From: Bog-473 sp963719485
Lineage (GTDB): Bacteria > Actinomycetota > Acidimicrobiia > Acidimicrobiales > RAAP-2
DNA length: 64,000 nt
Reading direction: 5' to 3'
Assembly (NCBI GenBank): GCA_963719485.1
Contig: OY970387.1
Location: forward strand, 1,984,001-2,048,000
This document shows positions 8,249 through 17,492 of this stretch, piece after piece. A program made the translations under genes and the position numbers. Below the pieces are notes generated by a model. That model was not told the DNA's origin and ran no database searches. It saw only the letters and a list, made by a program, of their open reading frames with translations. Each line of letters opens with the position of its first letter. Positions within the stretch are counted from its first letter, which is position 1.

Positions 8249-8297
8249 TTGACACGCCTCACCACCCGTTCGTAACGTCCTACTATATCGCTAGCGA
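8249..8297 (+). promoter_or_regulatory. Promoter/operator region of the amidohydrolase
   Basis: TTGACA at 8249-8254 is followed by TAACGT 18 bases on, a weak -10. TCGCTAGCGA, a perfect 10-base palindrome, lies at 8288-8297 in the leader just before the AGAAGGAG ribosome site. It is the best candidate operator for the divergent GntR protein. Confidence 0.45.
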
Positions 8298-8313
8298 ATT
8301 AGAAGGAGTTGGC

Positions 8314-9597
8314 ATGGGGGATTCCCTCGATTCCGAGTCGATCGTCGTGGTGTCGGTGGACACCCACGTAGGTCCCCGCTTGGTGGAGGATCTTCGTCCG
8401 TACTGCCCCGCTGATCGCATCGGTGATTTCGATGCCTATGCGGATGAGGCTTCGAAGCTCAAGGCGACCATCGCCGGCGTTGCCAGCTACCTGTTCAACC
8501 ACCCGAACTTCTCGACGCCCGGTCACCACGACTCATCTGCCCGCTTGGTCGATTACGACTACGACGGGGTGGCGGCGGGTGTGATCTTCCACGGGAGCGA
8601 GAACTTCGAGCCTCTGCCGTTCGGCCCGTTCGTTCCGGGCGGTCCGCCCCGCAGCAAGGAGCTTGCCGCGGGCGGCTTCCAGATCTACAACCGCTGGCTC
8701 GTCGACTTCGTGTCGCAAGCACCCCACCCTCACGTCGGGGTGGCCTATCTGCCAATGTGGGATATCCAAACTGCGATAGCGGAGCTCCGCGCGGCCCACG
8801 ACCACGGTCTGAAGGCCGCGAACCTCCCCGCTCTGCGAGCAGGCGACATCCTCGAGTACAACCATTCGGACTGGGACCCATTCTGGGCAGAGTGCCAGGA
8901 ACGGCAGATGCCCCTCGTCACCCACGTCGGCGTCGCAGGCAACGTGAACTACGGAGGCCCGGAGGCGTACGCACTGAAGCTGGTGGAGTCGGGCAGCTTC
9001 TTCTCGCACCGAGCGGTGTGGTGGCTGATATACGGCGGCGTATTCGAGCGGTTCGCTGACTTGAAGCTGATGATCACGGAGACGCCGGGAAACTGGTTTC
9101 CGGGACTGGCTCAGGAACTCGACGCCAGTTGGTCGATGTTTCTTGGCGAACGCGAGATGAACGCCGCTTTCCTCGAGAAGGTCCCGCGCCCACCGAGCGA
9201 GTACATGCACCGGAACGTCTTCCTCGGCGCGAGCTTCGCGTCACCCTACGAGGTGATGCAGGCGGTGGAACACGGGTTCGAATCACAGCTCACGTGGGGA
9301 TCCGACTACCCCCACGTCGAGGGCACCTACCTCAACCCAGGAGAGAACGAGATGCCGTCAGTCACCCGTCTCGCCCTGCGCAACACCTTCTGCGAGCTCG
9401 AACCGCCGACCATCAGGCGTATGGTGGGCGACAACGCGATCGACATTTTCGGCCTCGACCGCACCGAGCTCCAGAGGGTGGCGGATCAGATCGCCGCCCC
9501 GACCATCCGAGAGCTCAAGACTCCGATCAACCGGGCGCTTGTCCCTGTCGGTGCCAGCGACCACGCATTCCGGTCCGGCCAGACCGGGTGGAGCTGA
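8314..9597 (+). CDS. Amidohydrolase-2 family metal-dependent hydrolase
   Basis: 427 residues, TIM-barrel amidohydrolase of the ACMS-decarboxylase/o-pyrocatechuate type. The first metal motif is DTH (SVDTHVG), a mid-barrel His is in LVTHVG, and the C-terminal catalytic Asp is in WGSDYPHVEG. Family members decarboxylate or hydrolyse aromatic and related acids with a Zn ion. A longer upstream frame was discarded because an ideal ribosome site (AGAAGGAG, seven bases) sits before this ATG. Linked to a divergent GntR and to an NTF2-like gene five bases downstream. The class is sure; the substrate is not. Confidence 0.87.
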   Translation: MGDSLDSESIVVVSVDTHVGPRLVEDLRPYCPADRIGDFDAYADEASKLKATIAGVASYLFNHPNFSTPGHHDSSARLVDYDYDGVAAGVIFHGSENFEPLPFGPFVPGGPPRSKELAAGGFQIYNRWLVDFVSQAPHPHVGVAYLPMWDIQTAIAELRAAHDHGLKAANLPALRAGDILEYNHSDWDPFWAECQERQMPLVTHVGVAGNVNYGGPEAYALKLVESGSFFSHRAVWWLIYGGVFERFADLKLMITETPGNWFPGLAQELDASWSMFLGEREMNAAFLEKVPRPPSEYMHRNVFLGASFASPYEVMQAVEHGFESQLTWGSDYPHVEGTYLNPGENEMPSVTRLALRNTFCELEPPTIRRMVGDNAIDIFGLDRTELQRVADQIAAPTIRELKTPINRALVPVGASDHAFRSGQTGWS

Positions 9598-9602
9598 TCG
9601 GA

Positions 9603-10070
9603 ATGGATCCCGACACCGCGGACGACGTCGCAAACCGCTTGGAAGGTGCCATCGCCGCCGGGCCGGAGGTGTTCCGCCGATCGCTCGGCGACCTCTATGC
9701 CTCCGCCGTCGAGCTGCGCCACGAACCACCGCTCGCGTCTGACGGCGTCGTCGATGGCCGCCGCTTGGCTGCCAGCTCCGAAACTGAAGCTGCTGCGATA
9801 GCGAAAGGAATCGCTGATCAGCGCTATGCGGGAGCTGAAGTCACCGTCGATGGCCGCCTCGTCTTCGTGAGCATGTCGCTCACGGGCCGACTCGCCGACG
9901 GTCGCCTCGTGAGCCTGCCGATCGACATGCGCTGCGCAGTCGACAACGGTCAAGTCGTGGCGATCACCCACGTCATGGGGCCAGACGCGATGCGGTCTTG
10001 GGCGGAGGTCGCGGTGGCCGGTGGCCTGATGGCGGCCGAGAAGCTCATTGACATCACCTCGACCGACTGA
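9603..10070 (+). CDS. NTF2/SnoaL-like protein
   Basis: 155 residues. Pattern of an N-terminal helix, then a curved beta sheet (TVDGRLVFVSMSLTGRLADGR, IDMRCAVDNGQVVAITHV), typical of the NTF2-like fold used by limonene-epoxide hydrolases, ketosteroid isomerases and many ligand-binding proteins. No catalytic residue can be named. It starts five bases after the amidohydrolase stop, behind GGTGGAG, so the two are translated together and probably serve one pathway. The ATG is preferred to a GTG five codons earlier, inside the amidohydrolase. Confidence 0.65.
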   Translation: MDPDTADDVANRLEGAIAAGPEVFRRSLGDLYASAVELRHEPPLASDGVVDGRRLAASSETEAAAIAKGIADQRYAGAEVTVDGRLVFVSMSLTGRLADGRLVSLPIDMRCAVDNGQVVAITHVMGPDAMRSWAEVAVAGGLMAAEKLIDITSTD

Positions 10071-10145
10071 AAGCCGCGTCCCAAACCGGATCGGGCCCAA
10101 TCCACCAGAGAGGACTCGGCATGAAAGGGAGCCCGTCGTTCGCTC

Positions 10146-10862
10146 TCAAGTGGCCTGGACGGCCTTGAGGATAAGGCCTGCCGCGACGCCCGGCCGGGCG
10201 ATGAACGCAGCATGCGATCCTCCACTCACCGACTCGACGGTGGCGTCGGCCCGCTTGGCCATGAAGCGCTCGCAGTCGGGCGGGATGGCGTTGTCCTGCT
10301 CGGAGACCATGTACCACGACGGCAAGTTCTTCCAACCAGCAGCGGTGGCGTTCTCGGTGAAGGCCGCTGCGCTCACCGGCCGCTGACTCACCGCCATGGT
10401 AGCGGCGAGCTCTGCCGGTAAGTCTGCGCAGAACGCCTCATGAAACAGCGAGATGGGGATGAACAGGTCGGGTCCACCCGGCGCCCCGGGAGCGTCGTAG
10501 GGGGTTGGCTCGACGTTCTTCCCCACCAGAGACGGAGGAAAGGTCTCTTGGATGCCGGCCGCGTTCTCGCCCTCGTCAAGCGCGAAGGCGGACAAGAACA
10601 CGAGGCCCACGACATTCTTGATCGAAGGTGCGGCCTGCGAGATGACTGCGCCGCCATAGGAGTGCCCGGCAAGGATAACGGGCCCATCAATGGTGCCCGC
10701 GTACTTGGCGATGGCGTCGGCGTCGAAAGCGAGGCTCCGCAAGGGGTTCATCGGTGCTCGGGCCTCGACCCCTTTGGACTGAAGCTCACGCAACACTCCG
10801 GCGAACCCGGACGCGTCAGCGAAGGCGCCGTGGACGAGGACCACAGTTGGGCTGGTTGCCAT
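10146..10862 (-). CDS. Alpha/beta hydrolase (EstC/HNL-like small esterase)
   Basis: 238 residues, alpha/beta-hydrolase fold. Starts with VVLVHGAFADASGF (oxyanion HGA), nucleophile in GHSYGG, acid in SEQDNAIP and His in GGSHAAF. Proteins of this type in actinomycetes are close to the salicylate-binding/hydroxynitrile-lyase-like esterases. The frame extends far upstream, but the ATG with AGGAGCTCCC just before it is clearly the start. Convergent with the NTF2-like gene and divergent from the LuxR regulator. No signal peptide, so cytoplasmic. Confidence 0.88.
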   Translation of the reverse strand: MATSPTVVLVHGAFADASGFAGVLRELQSKGVEARAPMNPLRSLAFDADAIAKYAGTIDGPVILAGHSYGGAVISQAAPSIKNVVGLVFLSAFALDEGENAAGIQETFPPSLVGKNVEPTPYDAPGAPGGPDLFIPISLFHEAFCADLPAELAATMAVSQRPVSAAAFTENATAAGWKNLPSWYMVSEQDNAIPPDCERFMAKRADATVESVSGGSHAAFIARPGVAAGLILKAVQAT

Positions 10863-11187
10863 TGGGAGCTCCTTTTTGGCTCTTGGTGAACTAGTAACTC
10901 TGATGACTACGGGCCGCCGGCGGCACCACATGATCGTGCTATCTCTCCCGGATCGGCGTCGAGTTGAATCCCTTGGCCGCTTCCCGAGTTCGAGCCTGTT
11001 CAGCCTCGTCAGGGTGGTCGCAGGGCACCGGAACCTGCATCTCAACGAGGCGCTCCCGATGACCTGGACCTCCCGCGCCTCCTCGAGGGCGACGTGGCAG
11101 CCGGGCACTCTGGTCCGCAGGCAGAGCTTGCGCGCAGTTCGTACGATGTCGGTCACACGACATCCGTGACCGGCCGAGGGGCTGCGA
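10863..11187. other. Intergenic region between divergent esterase and LuxR genes
   Basis: About 325 bases. I see a small palindrome ACTAGT in the esterase leader and GAGGGG six bases before the LuxR GTG. No gene, repeat or convincing core promoter is visible. Confidence 0.4.
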
Positions 11188-14016
11188 GTGGCACGACAGA
11201 CGCTTCGAGCGGAGGAGACGGCTCCCAAGGACACGGTCCGTGGCCGCGACGCGGAGGTAACGGTCCTCGGTCAGCAGCTGGACCAGCTTCTTTCGGGTGT
11301 CGGAACGGTCGTCCTGCTCGAGGGGGGCGCCGGGATGGGCAAGAGCCGCCTTCTGGAAGAGGTCGCCGCGATGGCGGGCCGCCTGTCGATACCGGTCGGT
11401 TACGGAAGGGCTGACCCGGCCGACACCGTCGTCCAATTGGCGGCGCTCATGGATGCCCTGTTCGACGGCTCTTCTCCGATTCTGGAACGTGCGCAATTGG
11501 GCGACGCGCATGCTTCTCCCGAACAGCGGTATTGGCTGTTGCAGGATCTCGAAGCCCTGCTGGAGGGGGCGGCGCTCACGGGGCCTGTGCTGGTCTGCCT
11601 CGATGACCTCCAGTGGGCCGACAGCGGGACGGCTGCGGCGCTTCGGGCGTTGCCATCTCGTCTGGCCACGGTACCGATCGGTTGGGTTCTCGCCCTTCGC
11701 CCGGGACAGGGATCGCCGCAGGTCCGGAGCGCAGTGGAGTTCCTTGAGCATGCTGGAGCGGCCAAGATTGCTCTCGGGCCTCTGGACCACGCCGGGGTTG
11801 CGCAGATGGCGGCCGATATTCTCGGGGCGGAACCCGACCCCGAGTTGCTGAAGATGGCGGAGCGGCCAGCCGGCAGTCCATTTCTTCTCGTCGAACTCCT
11901 GTCGGGGCTGCGCGAAGAGGGACTGGTCCGAGTCGAATCGGGGCACGCCGAATTGGTCGAGTGGAGGTTGCCTCATCGTGTGAGTCAGAGCATGCGCCTG
12001 CGGTTGGAGCGCATGTCCGAGTCGGCTCGTCAGGTGGCGACGGTCGCTGCCGCGCTCGGACGGAGGTTTTCTCTCGTCGACGTGGCGGCCATGCTCAACC
12101 TGTCCCCTTCGGAACTCCTGACGCCGGTTGACGAGCTCGTTGATGCTGATCTGCTGGTCGAATCCGACGGCCGACTCACGTTCGGCCACGATCTGACGCT
12201 CGAAGCGGTGCGGGCGAGCGTGCCTGTCTCGGTGCTTCGATCCCTCGATCGTCAGGCGGCCTCGGTGCTGCTTGCCGGGGGAGCCCTGCCGGTCGAGGTG
12301 GCGATGCAATTAGTTGAGAGTGCTGAGCCTGGTGACGAAGTAGCTATCGCAACGCTCTTGCAGGCGGCCGAGGCGCTCGGCACAACCGATCCCGGCGTTG
12401 CCGCCGACTTGGGCCAGCGCGCCCTCGAGCTTGCGTCCTCGCGGCATCCTTTGCGCGGGCCACTGGTGGCTCAGACTGCTGTCTGGCTGCATGCCGCGGG
12501 GCGCGGTGAGGAAGCAAAGGCATTCGCCGACACCGCGCTGCATCAAGTGTTCCCGGCTGAACAGGAAGCCGAGGTCCGCCTCAGCATCGCAGGAATGTTC
12601 GCTATATCTTCCGACGTGCGCGCCGACGAGTGTCGCCAAGCTCTCGCCCTTCCGGGTCTCCCAGCCCACCTCAGGGCCCGCCACTTGGCATTGTTGTTCC
12701 ACAACTTGATGACAGCGGGGCGCCGCGATGACGCCCGCGCCATGCTCGAAGAGGTGACGGTAACTGTCGGAACCAGCGGTGACGTCGCCGCGCGGTTCGC
12801 GTTGGAGCTCGCCGAATCCGGTCTCATGTATTCCGACGGGGAGTTCCTGGGAGCGATCGAAATGGTGGAGAAGGCTTTGCGCTCCGGCGTTCACACAAGC
12901 GACGACACCCGGCGGCATCTCACCTACCAATGGCGCTGCGACGTTCTCACCATGGTCGATCAACTCGACGTGTCCTTTCAGATGTCGACGGAGGCGGTCG
13001 CGTCGGCTCAACGTGACCGGCAGGGTTGGGCTCTCGGTATCTTCGAGACCGGGCGTGGCAGGCAACTCCTGCAGATGGGGCGTCTGGCCGACGCCGCCGC
13101 AGCTCTTGAAGGGCAGCTCACGGTGGAGATGGCGCCCCACATCGTCAGTGTCCTGGACGCGGCCGGGGTGGTCGCACTCGGACGTGTCGCCATGCACCTC
13201 GGTGATCCGGGTCTGTCTCGACAGGCCCGGGAGATTGCTCAGGTGATGCTCGGTCAGAGTGCTCCGAGCGTCCGTCGTCACGCCGCTTGGCTGCTCGCGT
13301 TGCAGGAAATGGCAGTCGGGGACGGCGCTCGTGCCCATGATTGGCTCCGCACTTTTGGCGACGAGGAGCGGCTGTTCATCGTGCCGCTTTTTCCGATGGA
13401 CGTGGCCGACGAGGCCCGCCTCATCCACATCGCTCTCGCCGCGCATGACGACGAGCTCGCTGTCCGTGCCACCGACGCAGCTCAGTGTCGGGCACGGCTC
13501 AATCCTCAGATTCGATCGATAGCGGCTGCTGCCGCCCACGCGAAGGGACTCCTCGATCGCAGTCCCAAGGAGCTGGCCGAGGCGGTCGCGCTCTACGAGG
13601 GCGGTTCTCGGCCGCTGGCCTGTGCCGGGGCGCTGGAGGACCTGGGAGTCGCGTCTGTCGAGGGAGGCGATAGCGACGAAGCCGTCGAGGTCTTTGGCCG
13701 AGCGTTGGAGCTGTACGCCCGAGTGGGGGCGACCTGGGATGCCGGCCGTGTGCGCGGCCGTCTCAGGGCCCTGGGCGTACGCCGCCGACTCGTCGCAGCG
13801 CAGCGCCCCGGCACGGGCTGGGCCGCCATGACCGACTCTGAGCTCGCGGTGGCAAGGCTGGTCGCCCAAGGGCTGACCAACCGAGAGGTGGCAGAGCGAC
13901 TCTTCGTCTCCCAGCACACCGTGAGCGGCCACCTGCGTCATGTCTTCGCCAAGTTGGACATCAACTCACGGGTCGAGCTGACCCGATTGGCAGGTGTCCA
14001 CGATCAACGCCCTTGA
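11188..14016 (+). CDS. LAL-type LuxR regulator with AAA ATPase domain
   Basis: 942 residues, the usual size of LAL (MalT-like) regulators. An N-terminal ATPase has Walker A GGAGMGKS (~residue 46) and Walker B LVCLDDLQWAD (~residue 138). A long helical TPR-like middle (~370-830) follows. The C-terminal LuxR helix-turn-helix is AVARLVAQGLTNREVAERLFVSQHTVSGHLRHVFAKL (written here in two motifs: LTNREVAERLF and SQHTVSGHL). Such proteins are activators that need ATP and a ligand. GTG start with GAGGGG in front. The downstream hydrolases and tautomerase on the same strand are the likely targets. Confidence 0.9.
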   Translation: MARQTLRAEETAPKDTVRGRDAEVTVLGQQLDQLLSGVGTVVLLEGGAGMGKSRLLEEVAAMAGRLSIPVGYGRADPADTVVQLAALMDALFDGSSPILERAQLGDAHASPEQRYWLLQDLEALLEGAALTGPVLVCLDDLQWADSGTAAALRALPSRLATVPIGWVLALRPGQGSPQVRSAVEFLEHAGAAKIALGPLDHAGVAQMAADILGAEPDPELLKMAERPAGSPFLLVELLSGLREEGLVRVESGHAELVEWRLPHRVSQSMRLRLERMSESARQVATVAAALGRRFSLVDVAAMLNLSPSELLTPVDELVDADLLVESDGRLTFGHDLTLEAVRASVPVSVLRSLDRQAASVLLAGGALPVEVAMQLVESAEPGDEVAIATLLQAAEALGTTDPGVAADLGQRALELASSRHPLRGPLVAQTAVWLHAAGRGEEAKAFADTALHQVFPAEQEAEVRLSIAGMFAISSDVRADECRQALALPGLPAHLRARHLALLFHNLMTAGRRDDARAMLEEVTVTVGTSGDVAARFALELAESGLMYSDGEFLGAIEMVEKALRSGVHTSDDTRRHLTYQWRCDVLTMVDQLDVSFQMSTEAVASAQRDRQGWALGIFETGRGRQLLQMGRLADAAAALEGQLTVEMAPHIVSVLDAAGVVALGRVAMHLGDPGLSRQAREIAQVMLGQSAPSVRRHAAWLLALQEMAVGDGARAHDWLRTFGDEERLFIVPLFPMDVADEARLIHIALAAHDDELAVRATDAAQCRARLNPQIRSIAAAAAHAKGLLDRSPKELAEAVALYEGGSRPLACAGALEDLGVASVEGGDSDEAVEVFGRALELYARVGATWDAGRVRGRLRALGVRRRLVAAQRPGTGWAAMTDSELAVARLVAQGLTNREVAERLFVSQHTVSGHLRHVFAKLDINSRVELTRLAGVHDQRP

Positions 14017-14190
14017 GGCGGTCGTGGGAGCCGGCGGTACGGGAACGCCAGGCCAGGCGTGTGCCGACCAGCCCGTCGGCTCTTTCCGCGGGAGATATGG
14101 CACGAACACGCGATGCGCACGTGCACCCCGAGCCGTCAGAGTCGTCGCGAGTGCTCGACGGCTTCGATGCTCGTTGCGAAGGGTGGTTTC

Positions 14191-15021
14191 ATGGCGATGT
14201 TTCTGGAGAGCCGCGAAGCAGACGGTGTCAAGATCCGCTTCGCCGAAGCGGGTCAGGGGTCGAGCGAGACGGCGGTCCTGACGAGCCCGTGGCCTGAAAG
14301 CCTGCTGGCCTTCCGCGAGGTATGGGATCACCTGGCCGAGCAGTTCCACCTCATTGCGATCGACCTGCCAGGGTTCGGTCAGTCCAAGCGTCAGTTCGAC
14401 CTCCTGTCACCTTCTGCAATGGGGGCATTCCTTTTGCAATTGGTGGCGGAGTGGGACTTGGGCCCTGTGCACTTGGTTGCCCAAGATGTCGGGACGTCAG
14501 CCGCCCTGTGGGCCGCTGCGAGCAATCCAACCCTTGTGCGCAGCCTGGTGGTCGGCGGTGGGGCCATTGCCGTTCCGCTGCAGGTCGGCGGATCCCTGAA
14601 GGACATCATCGAGGCGCCGGACATGGAGGCGTTCCGCCAGATCGATTCGAAGGAGATCCTCGGGCCAACCTACGACGCCATGGCGGGCGGGTCGCCGCCG
14701 CCAGAGGTCCGGGACGACTACCTGGAATCGTACGCAGGTGATCGCTTCGTCGAGTCAGCCCGCTACGTGCGAACCTATCCGACCGAGCTCCCGAACCTGG
14801 CCGAGAAACTGTCTCGCATTCTGACGCCCGTTCAGATCGTCTGCGGAAGCGATGATCCACTGGTTCCAATGGCCAACCAAGAGTTCCTCCACGAGCGGCT
14901 GCCCAAGAACAAGATGGACCTTCTGCCCGCCGGGCACTTCGCTTGGGAGGAGGTGCCGGATCTGTACGGGGGTGTGCTCGTTCGCTGGCTCGGCTCCGGA
15001 TATCGGGAACTGAGCCAATAG
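14191..15021 (+). CDS. Alpha/beta hydrolase with Asp nucleophile (epoxide hydrolase/dehalogenase-like)
   Basis: 276 residues. The nucleophile elbow reads VAQDVGTSAAL, i.e. Q-D-x-G as in haloalkane dehalogenases and epoxide hydrolases, not GxSxG. The strand IAIDLPGFGQS, acid CGSDDPLVP and His in PAGHFAWEE complete the triad. The usual HGxP loop is SPWPES, so the oxyanion part is altered. The family attacks C-O or C-halogen bonds through an ester intermediate on Asp. Start chosen at MAMFLES, with GAAGG eight bases upstream; an ATG 24 bases earlier is possible. Lies 174 bases after the LuxR gene. Confidence 0.82.
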   Translation: MAMFLESREADGVKIRFAEAGQGSSETAVLTSPWPESLLAFREVWDHLAEQFHLIAIDLPGFGQSKRQFDLLSPSAMGAFLLQLVAEWDLGPVHLVAQDVGTSAALWAAASNPTLVRSLVVGGGAIAVPLQVGGSLKDIIEAPDMEAFRQIDSKEILGPTYDAMAGGSPPPEVRDDYLESYAGDRFVESARYVRTYPTELPNLAEKLSRILTPVQIVCGSDDPLVPMANQEFLHERLPKNKMDLLPAGHFAWEEVPDLYGGVLVRWLGSGYRELSQ

Positions 15022-15092
15022 TCGATGGACGCCCGATCTCGTCGTTCTGTATGCAGGTTCCTGCTCGCCAACTGACTCGAGAGGAGACGCAC

Positions 15093-15536
15093 GTGCCCAT
15101 GATCGACGTGTACTCGGCAGAGGGGACCTTTGCCGACAAGCACGCTCTTGCCAAGGACCTCGCCGCCGCCGTCATGCGTTGGGAGAAGGTTCCGGAATTG
15201 TCCCTGTTCAGAAAGAACACTGCAGCCTTCGTCCACGACCTCCCTGCGGGGTCCTCATCGAACGTCGACGGCGACGAGAACTATGTCCGGGTGCAGGTAC
15301 TGACGCCGGCTGGCGTCTTGGACCGCGACAAGCAACTCGGCGTCGTGCGGGAACTGAGCGACATCGTTGCCGCCGCCGCTCGCGACCCCTCATTGACCGA
15401 GCGCACCTGGGTGCTCATCACAGAGTCGCCCGACGGCGGATGGGGGATTGCTGGGCATGCCAACACCGGATCCGACATCGCACAAGCTGCCAGGAGTGAG
15501 TTGGCCGCCCTCGCGGAGAAGAAAGCTTCTGAATGA
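15093..15536 (+). CDS. Tautomerase-superfamily protein with N-terminal Pro
   Basis: 147 residues. The GTG start gives M-P-M-I-D-V-Y; after Met removal, Pro-1 would be the catalytic base or acid that defines the tautomerase superfamily. GAGAGGAG lies six bases before this GTG, supporting it over the ATG two codons on. Length and the segment DKHALAK match the fused, ~150-residue cis-3-chloroacrylate dehalogenase-like branch, and Glu in ITESPDGG fits its active-site Glu. From memory of that enzyme, its two Arg and His-28 are not matched, so dehalogenation is not claimed. Its stop overlaps the next start (ATGA). Confidence 0.78.
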   Translation: MPMIDVYSAEGTFADKHALAKDLAAAVMRWEKVPELSLFRKNTAAFVHDLPAGSSSNVDGDENYVRVQVLTPAGVLDRDKQLGVVRELSDIVAAAARDPSLTERTWVLITESPDGGWGIAGHANTGSDIAQAARSELAALAEKKASE

Positions 15537-16378
15537 CGCCGGGAACCTACTCGGGACTCCCGAACCAGATGGTCAGTGCTGCGAACGGCGTGGATTACGC
15601 CTACCGGGAAACAGGCGCTGGTCCCGTACCCCTGCTGCTCCTTCAGCACTTCAGAGGGAACTTGGATAATTGGGATCCTGCCTTGATCGACGCGTTGGCG
15701 TCGACCAGCAAGGTTGTGGCGTTCGACAACGTGGGGGTAGCCGGCTCATCAGGAGCGACCCCAAAGTCAGTGCGAGAGATGGCACACGGGGCCACGGCCT
15801 TCATCGAAGCGATGGGGTTCCAGCAGGTCGATCTCCTTGGGTTCTCAATCGGCAGTTTCGTCGCGCAGGAGATCCTGCTTTCGAGACCTGACGTCGTGCG
15901 AAAGGCGATCCTCGCCTCGGCAGCGCCGGAGGGCGCGGACGGAATGCATGGCTGGGCTCCGGAGGTGATCGGAGCGGTTGGCACCCCGGAGACCAGTCCC
16001 GAGGAGTATTTGAGCGTCTTCTTCGCGCCGTCGGACGCGAGCCAGCTGGCTGGTCAGCAAGCGCTGGGCCGCATGTACGCCAGGCAGGAGGACCGAGATG
16101 CGCAGACAACCTGGGAAACACGATTAAGCCAGTACGACGCGGTATGCGAATGGGGTATCCCGAACCATGCGCTGCTCCAGAAGGTGAGCGCAATCAACGC
16201 ACCGATTTTCATCGCCAACGGAGACAGCGATCCGATGATTCTCCCGCGCTATTCGTATCTCTTGGCCGGACTGATCCCGCAATCCACCATCAAGATCTAT
16301 CCAGACTCGGCGCACGGGTTTCTTTTCCAGCATCACACTGAGTTCGCCGCCGATGTTGCGGAGTTCCTAGACGAATAG
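15533..16378 (+). CDS. Alpha/beta hydrolase
   Basis: 281 residues, Ser-type alpha/beta hydrolase: nucleophile in LLGFSIGSF, acid in NGDSDPM and His in DSAHGFLFQ. The strand VVAFDNVGVAGSSG matches the motif common to 3-oxoadipate enol-lactonase-like and non-heme chloroperoxidase-like hydrolases. ATGA overlap with the tautomerase gene means translational coupling; the pair likely act in sequence, the tautomerase product being a substrate. No signal peptide. Confidence 0.86.
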   Translation: MTPGTYSGLPNQMVSAANGVDYAYRETGAGPVPLLLLQHFRGNLDNWDPALIDALASTSKVVAFDNVGVAGSSGATPKSVREMAHGATAFIEAMGFQQVDLLGFSIGSFVAQEILLSRPDVVRKAILASAAPEGADGMHGWAPEVIGAVGTPETSPEEYLSVFFAPSDASQLAGQQALGRMYARQEDRDAQTTWETRLSQYDAVCEWGIPNHALLQKVSAINAPIFIANGDSDPMILPRYSYLLAGLIPQSTIKIYPDSAHGFLFQHHTEFAADVAEFLDE

Positions 16379-16620
16379 CAGCTCCGAAATCCTTCTCGAT
16401 TATCGGTCTCGCGGACGAGCGGTGCGTCCAGACCCCAGCAGTCTTCGGGATCGAGTTGCACAGCGGAGCGACTGGTCGATTCCCCGAGACCATCGGGATC
16501 ATCCTTTCCCCCTCGCACAAGGGCTGGCGCGTCCGTCGTCAGCGTGACGGGTGAAATGAAAGGATGGGGACCGCTCCAGGCACGATGAGAGGAAACCCCG
16601 AGAAGAGGACGGTGACACCC

Positions 16621-16866
16621 ATGACCGACACCCCTGCGGAAGATCAGTCGGTGAGCTTCGAACGAGACGTGAGACCCCTGTTTCGTCAGCGCGACCGTGA
16701 GTCAATGCAACGCCACTTTGATCTTTGGTCGTATGACGATGTCAGCGCCCACGCGAGTGCGATAGTGACCCAACTCCGCGCGGGAACCATGCCGTGCGAT
16801 GGCGCTTGGCCCGTCGAACAAGTCGACCTCGTTCAGCGATGGGTGGATGCAGGAAAGCCACACTGA
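16621..16866 (+). CDS. Small conserved protein of unknown function
   Basis: 81 residues. Shape and motifs (FERDVRPLFRQRDRESM, FDLWSYDDV, GTMPCDGAWP, RWVDAGKP) recall a compact cytochrome-c-like repeat family seen in actinobacteria and proteobacteria, but there is no CxxCH, so it cannot bind heme that way. Only one Cys. The ATG at MTDTPAED is taken over an earlier in-frame ATG with no good ribosome site. Stands alone between the hydrolase cluster and osmC; the flanking gaps (~240 and 200 bases) hold nothing I can identify. Confidence 0.7.
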   Translation: MTDTPAEDQSVSFERDVRPLFRQRDRESMQRHFDLWSYDDVSAHASAIVTQLRAGTMPCDGAWPVEQVDLVQRWVDAGKPH

Positions 16867-17066
16867 CTGGTGTCGTCGTCACGATTTCGATCGAGCGGGG
16901 GTGCGACGGCGGCGGGGCGGTGGCCGGGCCTGACCTGCGACCAGGTCGGGCCATAGCTCTGTCTCGTCTAGACGGTGCGGGTGCCCGCCCTGATCGGTTG
17001 AAGTCGAGTTGTCAGCCGATACATTGAGAAACGAACCAGACGGCGAGACTGAATAAGGAGTCCGAC

Positions 17067-17492
17067 ATGCCGGCGAAAGGTACCGCTGAATGGAAGGGTG
17101 ACGTACCAACAGGCGCAGGGACGTTCACGGCGGGGGACAGCATCCACGGTGGCTACACCTTCAAATCGCGATTCGAGGACGGCCCAGGGTCGAATCCCGA
17201 GCAGCTGATCGCGGCGGCTCATGCGTCCTGCTTCTCGATGGCGCTCTCGAACATCCTCGCCCAGGCTGGTCACCCGCCCGAATCGGTACAGACGGAGGCA
17301 ACGGTCACCCTGCGACCGGTCGACGGCGCACCGACCATTACGAAAGTCGCGCTTGTCACCGTTGGGCGGGTGCCGGGCCTCGAAGAGTCGGCGTTCGTTG
17401 AGCATGCGCTGGAGGCCAAAGCGGGGTGCCCGGTGAGTCGTGCTCTGGCCGGCGTCCCGGAGATCACTCTCGACGCGACCCTCGCTTCGTGA
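17067..17492 (+). CDS. OsmC-family peroxiredoxin
   Basis: 141 residues. Both redox cysteines of OsmC/Ohr are present, in AHASCFSMAL and AKAGCPVSRAL, with Arg/Glu-containing strands in between. OsmC proteins reduce organic hydroperoxides with a thiol. ATG preceded by AAGGAG. The stop overlaps the GTG of the thiolase (GTGA), so they are translated together, an unusual partner that may protect or process lipid peroxides. Confidence 0.9.
   Translation: MPAKGTAEWKGDVPTGAGTFTAGDSIHGGYTFKSRFEDGPGSNPEQLIAAAHASCFSMALSNILAQAGHPPESVQTEATVTLRPVDGAPTITKVALVTVGRVPGLEESAFVEHALEAKAGCPVSRALAGVPEITLDATLAS

Noticed and set aside
9275..9284. GGTTCGAATC, looks like a tRNA T-arm
   Set aside because: It lies inside the amidohydrolase coding frame and no cloverleaf can be drawn around it.
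12310..13941. Long minus-strand frame (543 codons) opposite the LuxR gene
   Set aside because: Shadow of the high-GC plus-strand gene; composition and lack of motifs do not support a protein. The same holds for long antisense frames at 17270-19264, 35010-37010, 48998-50800 and 50782-52515.
14191..15536. 1,3-dichloropropene/haloacrylate degradation pathway
   Set aside because: The Arg pair and His expected in cis-CaaD are not seen and the hydrolase lacks the normal HGxP, so the pathway is not assigned.
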